From positions 113,746,358 to 113,810,357 of the forward strand of contig NC_084794.1 of assembly GCF_963169125.1 (NCBI RefSeq): a stretch of DNA of 64,000 bases, given 5' to 3'. Below, piece after piece: positions 46,480 through 57,576 of this stretch (position 1 is its first letter; every line of letters begins with the position of its first letter). This stretch comes from Humulus lupulus. Lineage: Eukaryota > Streptophyta > Magnoliopsida > Rosales > Cannabaceae. The translations under genes and the position numbers were made by a program. The notes below the pieces were generated by a model, which saw only the letters and a program-made list of their open reading frames with translations, ran no database searches and was not told the DNA's origin.

Positions 46480-47570
46480 ATGTGTCATAGAGGAGGAGGC
46501 TCGGACCTTGTTACAGGAAGTCCATGAAGGATTTTTTGGTGATCATGCTAAAGGGCAGAGTCTCACCAAGAAAAATTCTCTGACAAGGTTATTTTTGGCC
46601 CATCATGAATGAGGAGTCAATGGAGTACGTGAGAAAGTGTGACAAATTCGAAAGGTTTGACAAAAGCCTAAGAGCTCCACCAAAGAAATTGAAAAAAATG
46701 CAAAGTCCATGGCCCTTCACAGTTTGTGGGATCAACTTGATAGGCCAACTCCCTACAAGTCGTTGAGGAGTGAAGTATGCAGTAGTCGTCGTTGACTACT
46801 TCACTAAATGGTGCGAGGTCGAACCATTGGCGACCATCACTTCCAAAAAGGTGTTGGATTTTGTCATAAAGAATATCATCTACTGCTATAATTTTCCCTA
46901 CAAGATTGCATTCGATAATGGAATCCAATTCGATAGCAAACACTTCACAAATTTCTGTGTTCACCATGGAACTGTGAAGAGCTTCTCAACAATGGCGCAC
47001 CCACAAGCAAATGGGCAAGTGGAGGCAGTCAACAAGACCCTCATGGACACCTTGAAAAAATGCCTAGAGGAAGCAAAATGGGCATGGCCAGATGAACTCC
47101 CAAAGGTACTATGGTCTTACCGAACAACGGGCAGGACTTCCACCGGACACACACCATTTTCACTCGTCTATGGCTACGAGGCTATGCTACTTGTTGAGAT
47201 AGATGTTCCGTCACACAGAAGGTTGGACTATGATCAGGAGCAGAATGAGGCATTGCTTGTCGAGTCCCTTGATCTGGTTGAAGAAAAGTGGGAACAAGTT
47301 AATCTATAGATTTCTGTTTATAAAAAAAATGGCTTGCTACTTCAATGCCCAAGTCAAGGATTGAAAGTTCACCATTGGTGACCTCGTCCTTCGGCGTGTA
47401 TTCCTCAATACACGAGATCCGTTTGCTGGGGTCCTACATCCAAACTTGGAAGGGCCTTACCTATTAGAAGGATTCATGTATTCCAGAACATACAAGTTGG
47501 ATAGGTTGAGGTGAAGAGCTCCCAGTGTATTGGAATTGAGAGCACCTAAGAAATTACTATCAGTAACAGG
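46480..47570 (+). pseudogene. Integrase of element D
   Basis: The long frame 46770-47309 carries VVVDYFTKWCEVEPLATITS, DNGIQFDS and VEAVNKTLMDTLKKC (second catalytic Asp and the Glu). The first catalytic Asp is lost: the sequence reads CGINLIG near 46725, where F has WGIDLIG. The C-terminal module ends VYWN.EHL..YYQ near 47570 with a stop inside. Confidence 0.85.
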
Positions 47571-49112
47571 GCCAATGCCCAACTTTTGCAATCAAAGACC
47601 ATATTTTAAGTGGTCACTCTTAATATGATTATTTTGAGTTTTACGTAACTCTCAAATGACTTCCATGTAAAGGCATGTAGGTCATAACTAATGAATAATC
47701 AAAAGAGATGTCCTCAAGACCGTCATGATTTCTCCATTTCCTTGTGAGGTCTAATATCGAATGGCGAAACTCGTTAGGTCAAGCCAACCGAACATAAGAA
47801 AGTGACACTTATTACAAAGGACCTAAGGGGCTACGACAAGATCCCATGTCCAGTTGTAGAAACATCAGAGACATTATAGGAAATTGGGCAAACACAGCAG
47901 TGCACCCTCAATCCATGAGAGCCATTGCAAACGCAAAAGAGGCCCTTCGTGGGTTCCCTCGCCAATATGAGGACTGGACGCATTACAAGTGACCAAGCGC
48001 CCTTGCTCCCCTAGTCATTTGGGAGGCATAAAAGATATCATGCCCATGGAACAAATAAGTAAATATCATAGTTCATGTAAAGAGTGTATGGAACAAAGCA
48101 TACAAGCAGACAACAAAGAAAAGGCAAATTTAAAAAACTTTTGCAAAACAACATCAGACATGGCTATGTGAAGTAAGAAAGGAAATCGTCAATATACATC
48201 AAAAAGGGCCTAGAAAAGGCCAATGTTCATACAGAAAAAAGGATATCTCAATTTACACAGTAAAAAAGATAAAGTAAGGAAGACCAAATCATATACCATA
48301 GCAGCGGGGCAGTCGCCATCGCCGTTGGCGCCATCGCCAGGGGCGACCTTGCTAGTGTAGCCCTCGTTAGGGGTGACCTTGCCCTCACCAGAGACAACTT
48401 CACCAGCATTTCACTTGTCCATTGTGTCCTCGCCAATGGCACCTTCACTGGGAGTGCCCTCACCAGTCATGCAACCCTCGCTGGTAGCGCCTCCATCAAA
48501 AATCTCGCGGGACAGTGTCCTCGAAAACCCTGTCTTCATCACCCTCGCCCTCACCAGTATACTCGGAGAGGCAACCATGAAAATAAGTTATGATCTCTAT
48601 AACATTTGGTTCACCCAAGAAGCTGAGGTTGAGGTTGTCATTGGATCTCCAAATGGCAAAACAACATATTGTTTGTTTTCTCGTTGTCACTTCTATTGGA
48701 TGACTTAATCTCTCGACGAAGCATACTTCCTTCTTCCATAAGAATCACTTCAAGGGTATCATGTTGAGCCTTCTAGGTGATGGCCTCTTGCCGAGCTTGC
48801 TCCGTGTTCTTGTCGACATCCACTCGAGCTAAGTAAGTCTTGGAAAGTCCCTGCTCCTTGGTGACAAGGGTAAAGTGGGTCCTCTCGAGTTCTTTCTCAA
48901 CAATGACGAGGTCAGAGCGAGTTTTTTTGAAGTTTTTCCTCGGCGGCCTCTCGTTGTTTGTTGGTCAAGGCTAGGTTCTCGACCTCCCTCTCGAGTTGAC
49001 AGTGGAATTTCACCGCAGTTAGGGTCGCCTGAAAAACAAATTAACTATGATATCAACGGTAATAGGCAAAGTGAAAGTCAAAAGAGAAAACCCAAGTACT
49101 TACCATGGAATT
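47571..49112 (-). pseudogene. Antisense gene 3' exons of element D
   Basis: On the minus strand a donor (CATG|GTAAGT, exon end 49104) and an acceptor (TTTTTCAG, exon start 49028) bound a 75-bp intron. The following exon encodes a Glu/Lys-rich helix (ATLTAVKFHCQLEREVENLA, NKQREAAEEKL). Element F has an intron and a coiled-coil exon in the same order (58300-58218, then 58217). The frame decays downstream. The upstream exons lie at 63754-64000, beyond the solo LTR K. Confidence 0.55.
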
Positions 49113-50048
49113 TGATCAGTGCAAATTTTAATTATATTTTCTTAATTTCCTTAGGCTTAGAAATTGCTAGTTTTTAGTTATTATAAAGATCTTATTTCTA
49201 TTTTTGATATTTTGTGATTTTTTAGCTAAAAATATTTTTAAGAGTTAAAATATGTTTGTATCACCATTAAAATAAATTAGGTATAAATTAAAATTTCAAT
49301 AGACTTAATTGATATATTTTTAGATTGGAAATATTTTTTTTTAATTGGATTTATTTTTTATGGAAAATAAATGTGTTACTTTTGTAGAAGAAAATGAAAA
49401 AATTGGTGAAAAGCAAAGGAAGAGAAGGCCTAAATTCCTGAAGCCCATCCCGATTTTTGGAGCTGTCGAAGTCGAGCCGAGCTGAGCAAAGAGCCCACCT
49501 TCTCTTCTGTGTCTACCATGTGTCGCAAAAGGACATGCTTCTGCGCATGTCAGCTAGTGGTTCCCTTGCTTGTCTTCATTGATGGCAAGTGCACCGCACT
49601 CTCCAATCAAGAGGCAAGTGTTCTTCAATGAACGAAAACTAAAGGTTTCAACTCCAATTTTTGCAACTAAAGTAGGATTTGTACACTACAAAAATAGAGA
49701 TATCACACAAATATCAAAATAAAAAAAATTAAAATACTTAGTTTTTAATTATTATTTAAATTTCTAATTTAGATTTTTATTTTTTTAGTAATTTCAAAAA
49801 TTGTAGAACCATTATAAATAAAGGTATTAACTCTCTATTTTAGAGATTTTCATTAGAATAAATTACTTGGCATTATTTTTGGAGGGAATTTCATAAAAAA
49901 TTAGAGATTTTTTGTTCTTCAATTCTATTCTTATTCATCTCTTTCTTTATTTTTCTCAATGAAATATTGTGCTTATTATTTAAATATGTCTAGCTAAGTT
50001 TTTCTTAGGTTAAGGGTGATTTCAAAGCCCTAAATATGATTTCACGCT

Positions 50049-50650
50049 TGTTTACCCAAAAACAGACTACTTGATGACATGGCACGATTGATCTACACGT
50101 GGGAGGCATGTGGCTATTTTTAGTAAGTGTATCCTGCTCGGCCATCGACATTATTGGTTTATCAAGCATAATATTTATGTGCAACCAGCCTGGTCGCATA
50201 TATTCATTTATTTCCTTCAGATGTGCAATATTGTAATTATGCATTAATTGTAATTTCTCTTATTATCAAGATACACAAGTTGTAATTGTAATTAAGGCCC
50301 ATTGGCCCATGTAACCTTCTTGAGCCTATAAATAAGAATCAAAGGGCTCAAAGGAGGGGACTTTTGGGAACTTTGGGGAATTCTGAGAGAAAATTATAGT
50401 GTTATTATTCACCAAAATTGTAATCATCCCGAAACTTGTGAAACTCGTGAACCCTAGTTCATTGATCACGGTGTTGGGATTCTACATCAATAAGAACACT
50501 AAGTGGACGTAGGTCATTACCATCTGATTGGGGCCGAACCACTATAAATCGTTTGTGTTGCTTACCTTTTCGTCTTGATTTCTTCTTGTTTTCACCTCAT
50601 TTTATATCGTCCATCTGACTCTGTGTCGTTGATCGATTCGAGGGTCAACA
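50049..50650 (+). mobile_element. 5' LTR of element F
   Basis: 602 bp from TGTTTACCC to GGGTCAACA. A promoter-like CCTATAAATAAG is near 50325. The primer site TGGTGCTTTCATTGAGAG begins four bases downstream. Confidence 0.9.
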
Positions 50651-50699
50651 TTTTGGTGCTTTCATTGAGAGCTCAACTCAAGACTTCCAAGGAAATCAA

Positions 50700-52976
50700 A
50701 TGGTGAAAACATCCAGAAAGACGGGATAGGCTTCTGGTGCTGCATCCACCCAGCCTCCTCTGCAAAATGTGGCTGAAGATGAACCGTAGTTGGATTTTGA
50801 AGAAGAGGAAATGGATTATGAGACCCTGAGGACAACACTGAGTGTGTTGTAGGAGAAGTTGGCCAATCTCAGGGCCAATCAGGAGAATGTGGCTGAGACG
50901 ACAGTGTTGCAATAAAGGGAGATTGACCGTCAACGTCAAGAGTTGAATGAGCGGCAGGCTGACATGGACCGCCGACAAAGAGATGCCACCGCTGCCCTGG
51001 AGGCAGCCATTCAGTTGGCACGGGGACAACCTGCGCCAACTTATCAACCAAATCAGCCGTCAAGTGCACCACCACAACAAGGTCTACACCCAAGACCTCC
51101 ACCTCAACCGGAAAGCTCTCTAAGGCTGGAGCCACATCCTGCTGCTCAACAAGATATTCCATTTCAAGATCCTAAGCAGCAGCCACCTTCTCGTGCTGGT
51201 CGAGATAATCCCCAGCATCAAAGGCAGAATAGGGTTGGGCAGCCTCCCCGAAGCCCTAAACGCCAAACTACTGAGGAACTGAATCCACCGAGTAGGGGAC
51301 AACGTCCTTCTGCTAATAGAAGGCATGCCGAGTCAAGATATGCGGTCAGGCCCCCCCCCCCCCCCCCACGACATAATAATGCTTGGGTACCCACCGACCA
51401 ACATAGGCCTCCCCCTGATGCTCGAGAGGTACCAGCAAGAGGAAGAAATAGTGCGATCAACAAGTCACGCCATAGCTAATCACGTTTTAGGGACGGTCAT
51501 GACTACAACGAAGTTGATTCCGACCGAGGGAATGCTGGTTGAGGGCAAGGAGAGAGAGGTGGAGAAAGGAACCCCCCACCAAGAGAAAATAGGCCTGCGA
51601 GCCAGAACGTCGAGGGGTAGTCTAGGCAACCTAACGTCTTTGACCAGTTGGGCGCTAGCGAGCAAAGGCGTAGAGAAGGCGACTTGAGGGATGTGATCAA
51701 CGATAGACATGAAAGGCACGATGAGTATGCTCCTCTAGCACCAGTCACCCCAGCAATACCAGACGCGGTGCAAGCCCAGATTGATGTGCTGAACTAGGTC
51801 GTCCAGCAGTTTGTAGTGTGCCGAACATCCCACATCGAGTATGATCGGAGAAGAGGCACTCCATTCATACAAAGGATAGCAATGGCGGAAACCCCTAGCA
51901 AATTCAAGATTCCAATATTGCCCAACTTTGATGGATATGGGGACCCAGTATCTCATGTGAATAAGTTTGAGATACTAATGGATATCCAAAAGGTGTTGGA
52001 TGATACCCACTACAGGATCTTTCCGGTCACCCTATCCGATACTGCTCAGGAATGGTTTTTTAAATTCCCTCCTACTAGCATAGTATCATGGGAAATGTTC
52101 GTAAAAGAGTTCTACGGGCAATTCTATGATGGTCATGTACATCCGACTGAAGCCAACCAACTGATCGAGATACGCCAGAAGGAGGGAGAGTCCTTAAAGG
52201 AGTAAGTCCATCATTTTATGCGAGCAACAGCTGGAGCTAAAATAGTTGGCGATGAGGGGAAAATGATGGCCCTCACTGCTGGAGTGCGGTGCCACTCTCC
52301 CCTCTGGAGCAGTTTAAGGAAGAATGGGGTGAAGAGTAGCCAAGAATTCCTGGATCGAGCAGACCGGTACATCAAGCTCAAAGAGGAGATTGCTAACGAA
52401 GGGAAGTCACCTACAAAGGACAAAGGGCCAAAGGAAGATCCCGCTAAAGTCGCCAACGGATCAGATAAACCCAATGGCAACGGCAAAAGCAACGAGAAAA
52501 ATGGTGGAAAAAGGGCGAACAACGAGTCGTCGACATCTGAAAATAAGCGCCCTAAGGGCAATAGGTACAAGCCAAGATTCTCCAACTACACGGCCCTTGT
52601 CGAAAGTAGAGCAAAGGTGTACCAGGCGACCAGCTCCAATGTCCCTTACAAGCAACCAGCGCCAATAAGGAAGGATATCTCCAAGAGAGATACAACGAAG
52701 TTTTGTCGTTTCCACAACAACTATGGTCATGACACCAATGAGTGTAACAGACTGAAATATGAAATAGAGTTCCTTATCAGACAAGGACACCTGAGGAGAT
52801 ATGTACGAGCCACTGGAGGTTCTCAGCGAGAGGCTCAAGGAGGCAATGAGCAGGCGCCTGTACGCCAACACTCGCCCCCTTTACAGCCAGCTCTTGTGGT
52901 GGCCCACACTTTGCAGGATATAGTGGGAAGGCAAGGGAGCGATACGCTCGGACCTTACGCCACAACCAGGACATGA
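50700..52976 (+). pseudogene. Gag of element F
   Basis: A single reading frame from ATG 50700 to about 52976 can be followed through nine nonsense codons. It has a Gln/Pro-rich N-terminal part (51000-51480, with a run of 17 C at 51351-51367), a capsid-like domain (51880-52205: FKIPILPNFDGYGDPVSHV, ILMDIQKVLDD, EFYGQFYDGHVHPTEANQL) and a zinc-knuckle-like motif CRFHNNYGHDTNEC (52702-52743). The spacing of that motif is C-x2-H-x4-H-x4-C, with His in the place of the second Cys. Gag forms the particle around the RNA. Confidence 0.85.
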
Positions 52977-53092
52977 AAATGCTGAATGTGGAGGAGCGAA
53001 CTCCCAAGAAAGCTTGAACATAGGAAGAGCTAATAACTTTCTCTGAACTTGACGCTCAGCATGTCCGATTCCCTTATTCGGACCCTCTGGTT

Positions 53093-53473
53093 GTGGACGT
53101 CCAAATAGCCAATATGATGGTTAAGCGGGTGTTAGTAGATACACAGAGCTCAATAAATATCATGTATAGGTCTTCACTGAAAAGGATGAAGTTATCAGTG
53201 AAAGACCTCGAGCCATGTAGCCAAACCATTTATGGTTTTTCTGGCGAAAGGCTCGCGCCAACAGGGTCGATTAGGCTTCCGGTTATAGCAGGAACTACAC
53301 CTGCGAACATGACATTACTCACTACTTTTATAGTAGTTGATTGTCCTTCTGCATACAATGCTGTGATTGGAAGGCCCATCCTAGTCGACCTGCGAGCCGT
53401 AACCTCAGTCTGGCACCTCGGCATGAAGTTCCCAACTGACGTAGGTATAGGGTGTGTATTGGGAAACCAGTGA
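53093..53473 (+). pseudogene. Protease of element F
   Basis: Retropepsin-like frame: KRVLVDTQSSINIMYRSSL holds the active-site Asp (D-T-Q instead of the usual D-[ST]-G), then IYGFSGERLAPTGSIRLPV and AVIGRPILVDLRA. It is cut off from gag and RT by stops. The unusual third active-site residue suggests that this copy is inactive. Confidence 0.78.
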
Positions 53474-53619
53474 GAAGCGAGGGAATGCTACAATTCCTCG
53501 ATTATTAAGGAAAAGAGGGGTGGATCAAAGGAAGGAGCCAAAAAAGAGTTGCAATTGGCCGATGAAATACAAGCATAATCAGGTGAGCGCGTCACCAAAT
53601 AGGGTGTTTCCCAAGTGAG

Positions 53620-54640
53620 GATAGGGGTTTAGATCCTCGCTTTGGGGATTTTGATGAAGAAGTAGGACCGGTCGAGGACCTCGAGGAGGTCCAACTCGAT
53701 GAGGCAGATCCGACCAGGGTTGTGAAAGTCGGTAAAAACTTAGAGACAACAACAAAACAAAGACTGGTGGAATTTTTGAAGAAGAACCAGGAAGTCTTTG
53801 CCTGGTCACATAAAGATATGGTTGGAATTGACCCAGTAGTTATCAGCCATGTCCTGAACATAGATAAAAGTTTTCCACCAGTACAACAGAAAATGAGGTT
53901 GCTCGACAAAGACAGATCGGAAGCTTTAAAGGAAGAAGTTTGGAAGATAAAGGAGAACAGATTCATCAGGGTAGAATTTTATCCATCGCAGGTCTCTAAT
54001 CTCGTACTAGTTCCCAAGATGAATGGAAAATGGAGAATATGCATGGATTTCACAAACCTTAATAAAGCCTGCCCAAAAGATTGTTTCCCACTCCCAAGGA
54101 TCGACTAGTTGGTCGATGCCACTTCAGGGCACGAGACCCTATCATTCATGGATGCATACTTTGGATACAATCAGATCAGTATGCACCCTCCTGAGGAGGA
54201 TCACACTAGCTTTCGAATCGATACAGAACTTTACTGTTACAAAGTAATGACTTTCGGTTTAAAAAATGCTAGTGCGGCTTACCAGCGATAAGTCAATCAC
54301 ATGTTCAAAGAGCTGATCAGTATATGTTGATGACATGCTGGTTAAGTCAAAGAAGGCGGAAGAACATGTTGGGGACCTGCAAGAATGCTTCAAGGTCTTA
54401 AACAAATATCAGATGAAGCTGAATCCCCTTAAGTGTTCCTTCGGAGTTGGATCAAGGAAATTTTTGGGATTTATAGTAAACTCACGAGGTATCGAAGCTA
54501 ACCCCGAAAAGATCAAGGCCCTGGTCGATATGAAATTGCCAACAAAGATAAAAGATGTTCAAAGTTTAACCGGGAGGATTGCCGCTTTAAGTATATTTAT
54601 CTTCAAATCCATGGACAAGTGTGTCCCATTTTTTAATCTA
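53620..54640 (+). pseudogene. Reverse transcriptase of element F
   Basis: Motifs in order: LDPRFGDFDEEVGPVEDL, VFAWSHKDMVGIDP, NRFIRVEFYPSQVSNLVLV, CMDFTNLNKACPKDCF, LVDATSGHETLSFMDAYFG, MTFGLKNASAAYQR and YVDDMLVKSKK (YVDD at 54323-54334). Breaks are a TAG at 54106 (D has CAA, Gln, at the same site), a TAA at 54290, and a short deletion just upstream of YVDD that shifts the frame. Confidence 0.88.
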
Positions 54641-55140
54641 CTTAGGGGAAAAAAGAAATTCGAGTGGATGAAAGAGTGCGAACAAGCTTTCCAGGCTCTC
54701 AAGTCTCATATGTCGCAACCACCCATTTTGTCTAAACCAGTTGAAAAAGAAACTTTGTTCATCTACTTGGCGGTCACAGAATATGTTGCTAGTGCTGTCT
54801 TGGTAAGAGAGGAGGAACATGTGCAAGAAGTTGTGTATTATATAAGCAAAAGGCTAATAGGAGCAAAACTGCGATATCCACCCATTGAGAAATTAGCCTA
54901 CTGCTTGATCTTAGCCTCCAGAAAGTTGCAACCATATTTCCAAGCTCACCCAATCACGGTACTAATTGACCAGCCCCTATGGCAAGTCCTGCAGAAACCA
55001 GAAGCTGCTGGTCGATTATTGAAATGGGCAGTTGAACTTGGACAATTTGATATTTCTTATTCGCCACGAGCAGCAATAAAGGGACAAGCTTTGGCAAACT
55101 TTGTTGCAGAGTTCACTGGACTTCAGGACACTGAATCGAT
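54641..55140 (+). pseudogene. RNase H of element F
   Basis: This is part of the long frame 54335-55474: KKFEWMKECEQAFQALKSHM, LFIYLAVTEYVASAVLVREE, VYYISKRLIGAKLRYPPIEK, VLIDQPLWQVLQKPEAAGRL and LGQFDISYSPRAAIKGQALA. It is the RNase H fused to RT. It is fairly intact here. Confidence 0.85.
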
Positions 55141-55790
55141 AGAAGAGCCTGAGCCCCAAAGCCAAACTCCCTCTTGGAAATTGGTCACAGATGGCTCTTC
55201 CAACGAGCACAATGCTGGAGCAGGTTTGATTTTAATCACACCTGAAGGGCATAGATTCCACTGCGCAATCAGATTCGACTTTACAGCGTCTAATAACGAA
55301 GCCGAATACAAAGCTTTGCTCGCAAGATTACAATTAGCCAAGGATATGAACATAAAGTCGCTTGAAATCTATAGTGACTCCCAGTTAGTGGTTAATCAAA
55401 TTATTGGAGAATATCAAGCCTGGGGAATGAAGATGGTTGCTTATTTGAACAAAACATTTGTTGGCACAATTTGAAAAGTATACTCTCCACCAAGTACCTC
55501 ACGACCAGAGCGCAAACACTGATGCTTTGGCCAAACTAGCAAGTGCAAAGGATGTTGACACCTTGAATATAGTGCCTGTTGAACGGCTATTTGCAGCCAG
55601 CATCAAAACAGAAGAAACCTCTCTGGTAATTCAGGCAGAAGACACGTGGATGTCACTCTTTATTGAGTACTTGATGCATGGTGTATTGCCGACGGACAAA
55701 AACAAAGAAAGAGCCCTCCAAGGTAGTTTGCTCGATTTATCCTGGTCGACAGAATTTTATACAAAATGGGATACTCAATGCCACTCCTAA
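55141..55790 (+). pseudogene. Archaeal-type RNase H of element F
   Basis: WKLVTDGSSNEHNAGAGLIL, SNNEAEYKALLARLQLAKDM and LEIYSDSQLVVNQIIGEYQA supply the Asp, Glu and Asp expected of a second RNase H domain. This extra domain is typical of Tat-lineage Ty3/gypsy elements. The frame shifts at 55474, and the linker to integrase (QFEKYTLHQVPHDQSANTDA, ALAKLASAKDVD) is in the frame 55458-55790. Confidence 0.85.
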
Positions 55791-55799
55791 GGTGTATTT

Positions 55800-56880
55800 C
55801 AAAAGAAAAGGCCAAAGAATTAATGAGAGAAGTCCATGAAGGTTTCAGCAGGGATCATACTGGGGGGCAAGTTTTATCTAAAGAGATCCTAAGGCAAGGA
55901 TAATTCTGGCCAACGATGAATGAAGACTCTGTGGATTTCATTCGAAAATGCAACAAGTGTCAGAGATTCTCCAAGATACCGTGAGCAACCCCTAATGAGC
56001 TAAAATAGATGCAAAGTCCGTGGCCATTCGCAGTGTGGGGGATAGATTTGATTGGGTCTTTGCCCACAGGAAAAGGCAATGTCAAGTACGCTATGGTTGT
56101 TGTTGACTACTTCATGAAGTGGGCCGAAGCTAAGCCACTTGCAACCATAACAACCAAGAAGGTGCTGGATTTTGTGGTCAAGAACATTGTGTGTCACTAT
56201 GGATTGCCAAGAAAAATTGTCTCAGACAACAACACGCAGTTTGATAGTGATATGTTCAGAGATTTTTGTGAGAGGCGTGGCATTATCAAAAGCTTTTCTT
56301 TAGTAGCTCATCCATAGGCAAACAAACAAGTTGAGGCTGTCAACAAGACACTGAAAGATACTTTGAAGAAAAGGCTTGAAGAAGCAAAAGGGGCATGGCC
56401 AAAGCAGCTGCCTGAAGTCCCTGGTCGTATAGAACATCCCATCGAATAGCAATAGGCCATACTCCATTTTCCTTGGCCTATGGGTATGAGGCTATGTTTC
56501 CTGTTGAATTAGATCCGCCATCACATCGAAGGTTGGCATATGATCAAGACGTTAATAGCCAGTTATTGATGGAATCTCTGGATTTGGTCGATGAAAAGCG
56601 CGAGAAAGCCCAACTCTGAAAGGCAGCTTACCAATAAAAGGTCGCCTGGTACTTTAACTCTAAAGTACGTGAAAGAAAATTTAATGTGGGAGATTTGGTT
56701 CTTAGAAGATTTTTCCTCAACACCCGCAACCAAGCTGCTGGAGTGCTTGGACCTAACTGGGAAGGGCCATACCAAATTGAGGAAGTCCTTCAACTAGGAG
56801 CCTACAAACTTGCTCACTTAAATGGAGATCTCATTCCTCGTTATTGGAATGGAGAACACCTGCGCAAGTATTACCAATAA
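55800..56880 (+). pseudogene. Integrase of element F
   Basis: The zinc-binding region (CNKCQRF, 55940-55970) is followed by the catalytic core WGIDLIGSLPTGKGNVKYAM, DYFMKWAEAKPLATITTK, SDNNTQFDSDMF and VEAVNKTLKDTLKK, which give the D-D-E triad. The C-terminal module GPNWEGPYQIEEVLQLGAYK ends LIPRYWNGEHLRKYYQ at 56880. Stops occur at 55900, 55982, 56006 and 56315, and there are frameshifts after 56400. Confidence 0.88.
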
Positions 56881-57576
56881 ACAATTCTTTTTAAAGAATT
56901 GGCTTGTATTAATTTAACTTTTTACATGTTTATGAACAAGGGTCAGTCAGTCATATGACTGATCGCTTATAAGTGTAAGATCATTTCTTGATCACTCGTA
57001 CAGACATGATTGTCCATTTATTACGAGAAATAAAAGGAACTGTGCGCAGCCAGTTATTCTTGCCAATTATTGTATTTATTACAAGTATTTTCTCATTACA
57101 TGTGTTGTTTTGCTATATTCTCATTCTCATAAGTAACCATCACGAGCAGAAATGTTCGAACAGGTCTTGGTCAAGGAAAGTGACCGAGGACCTTAAGCTC
57201 CTCAATCACTTGGGGGGCATATAAGGTACCAGGCAAGCAAAGTATATCAACAAGTATATGTAAACACACGAGCAAAATAAGGGAAAACATACTACGGTAC
57301 TTATAGTATTTTTCAATTTTTTTTTTAAATTTTGTTAAATCAAAACAAAGTGCTATGCTAAGTTTGGTCATGCGAACAGATGTTATAATAAAATGCAAAT
57401 ATTATAATATCAAAAATGAAATCCTTTACACCGCAAGCAGTTTCTGCTCGGATGTAATTGTCAGTTAAAAGAAAAGCTGCCCGTGCAGCAATAAAATAAT
57501 AAGTTGTCTTGACATCACGAACCGTAGTTCATGTGTCTTAAAATAAAAATTAAACCTAAATAAAAAACAAGAGAAA

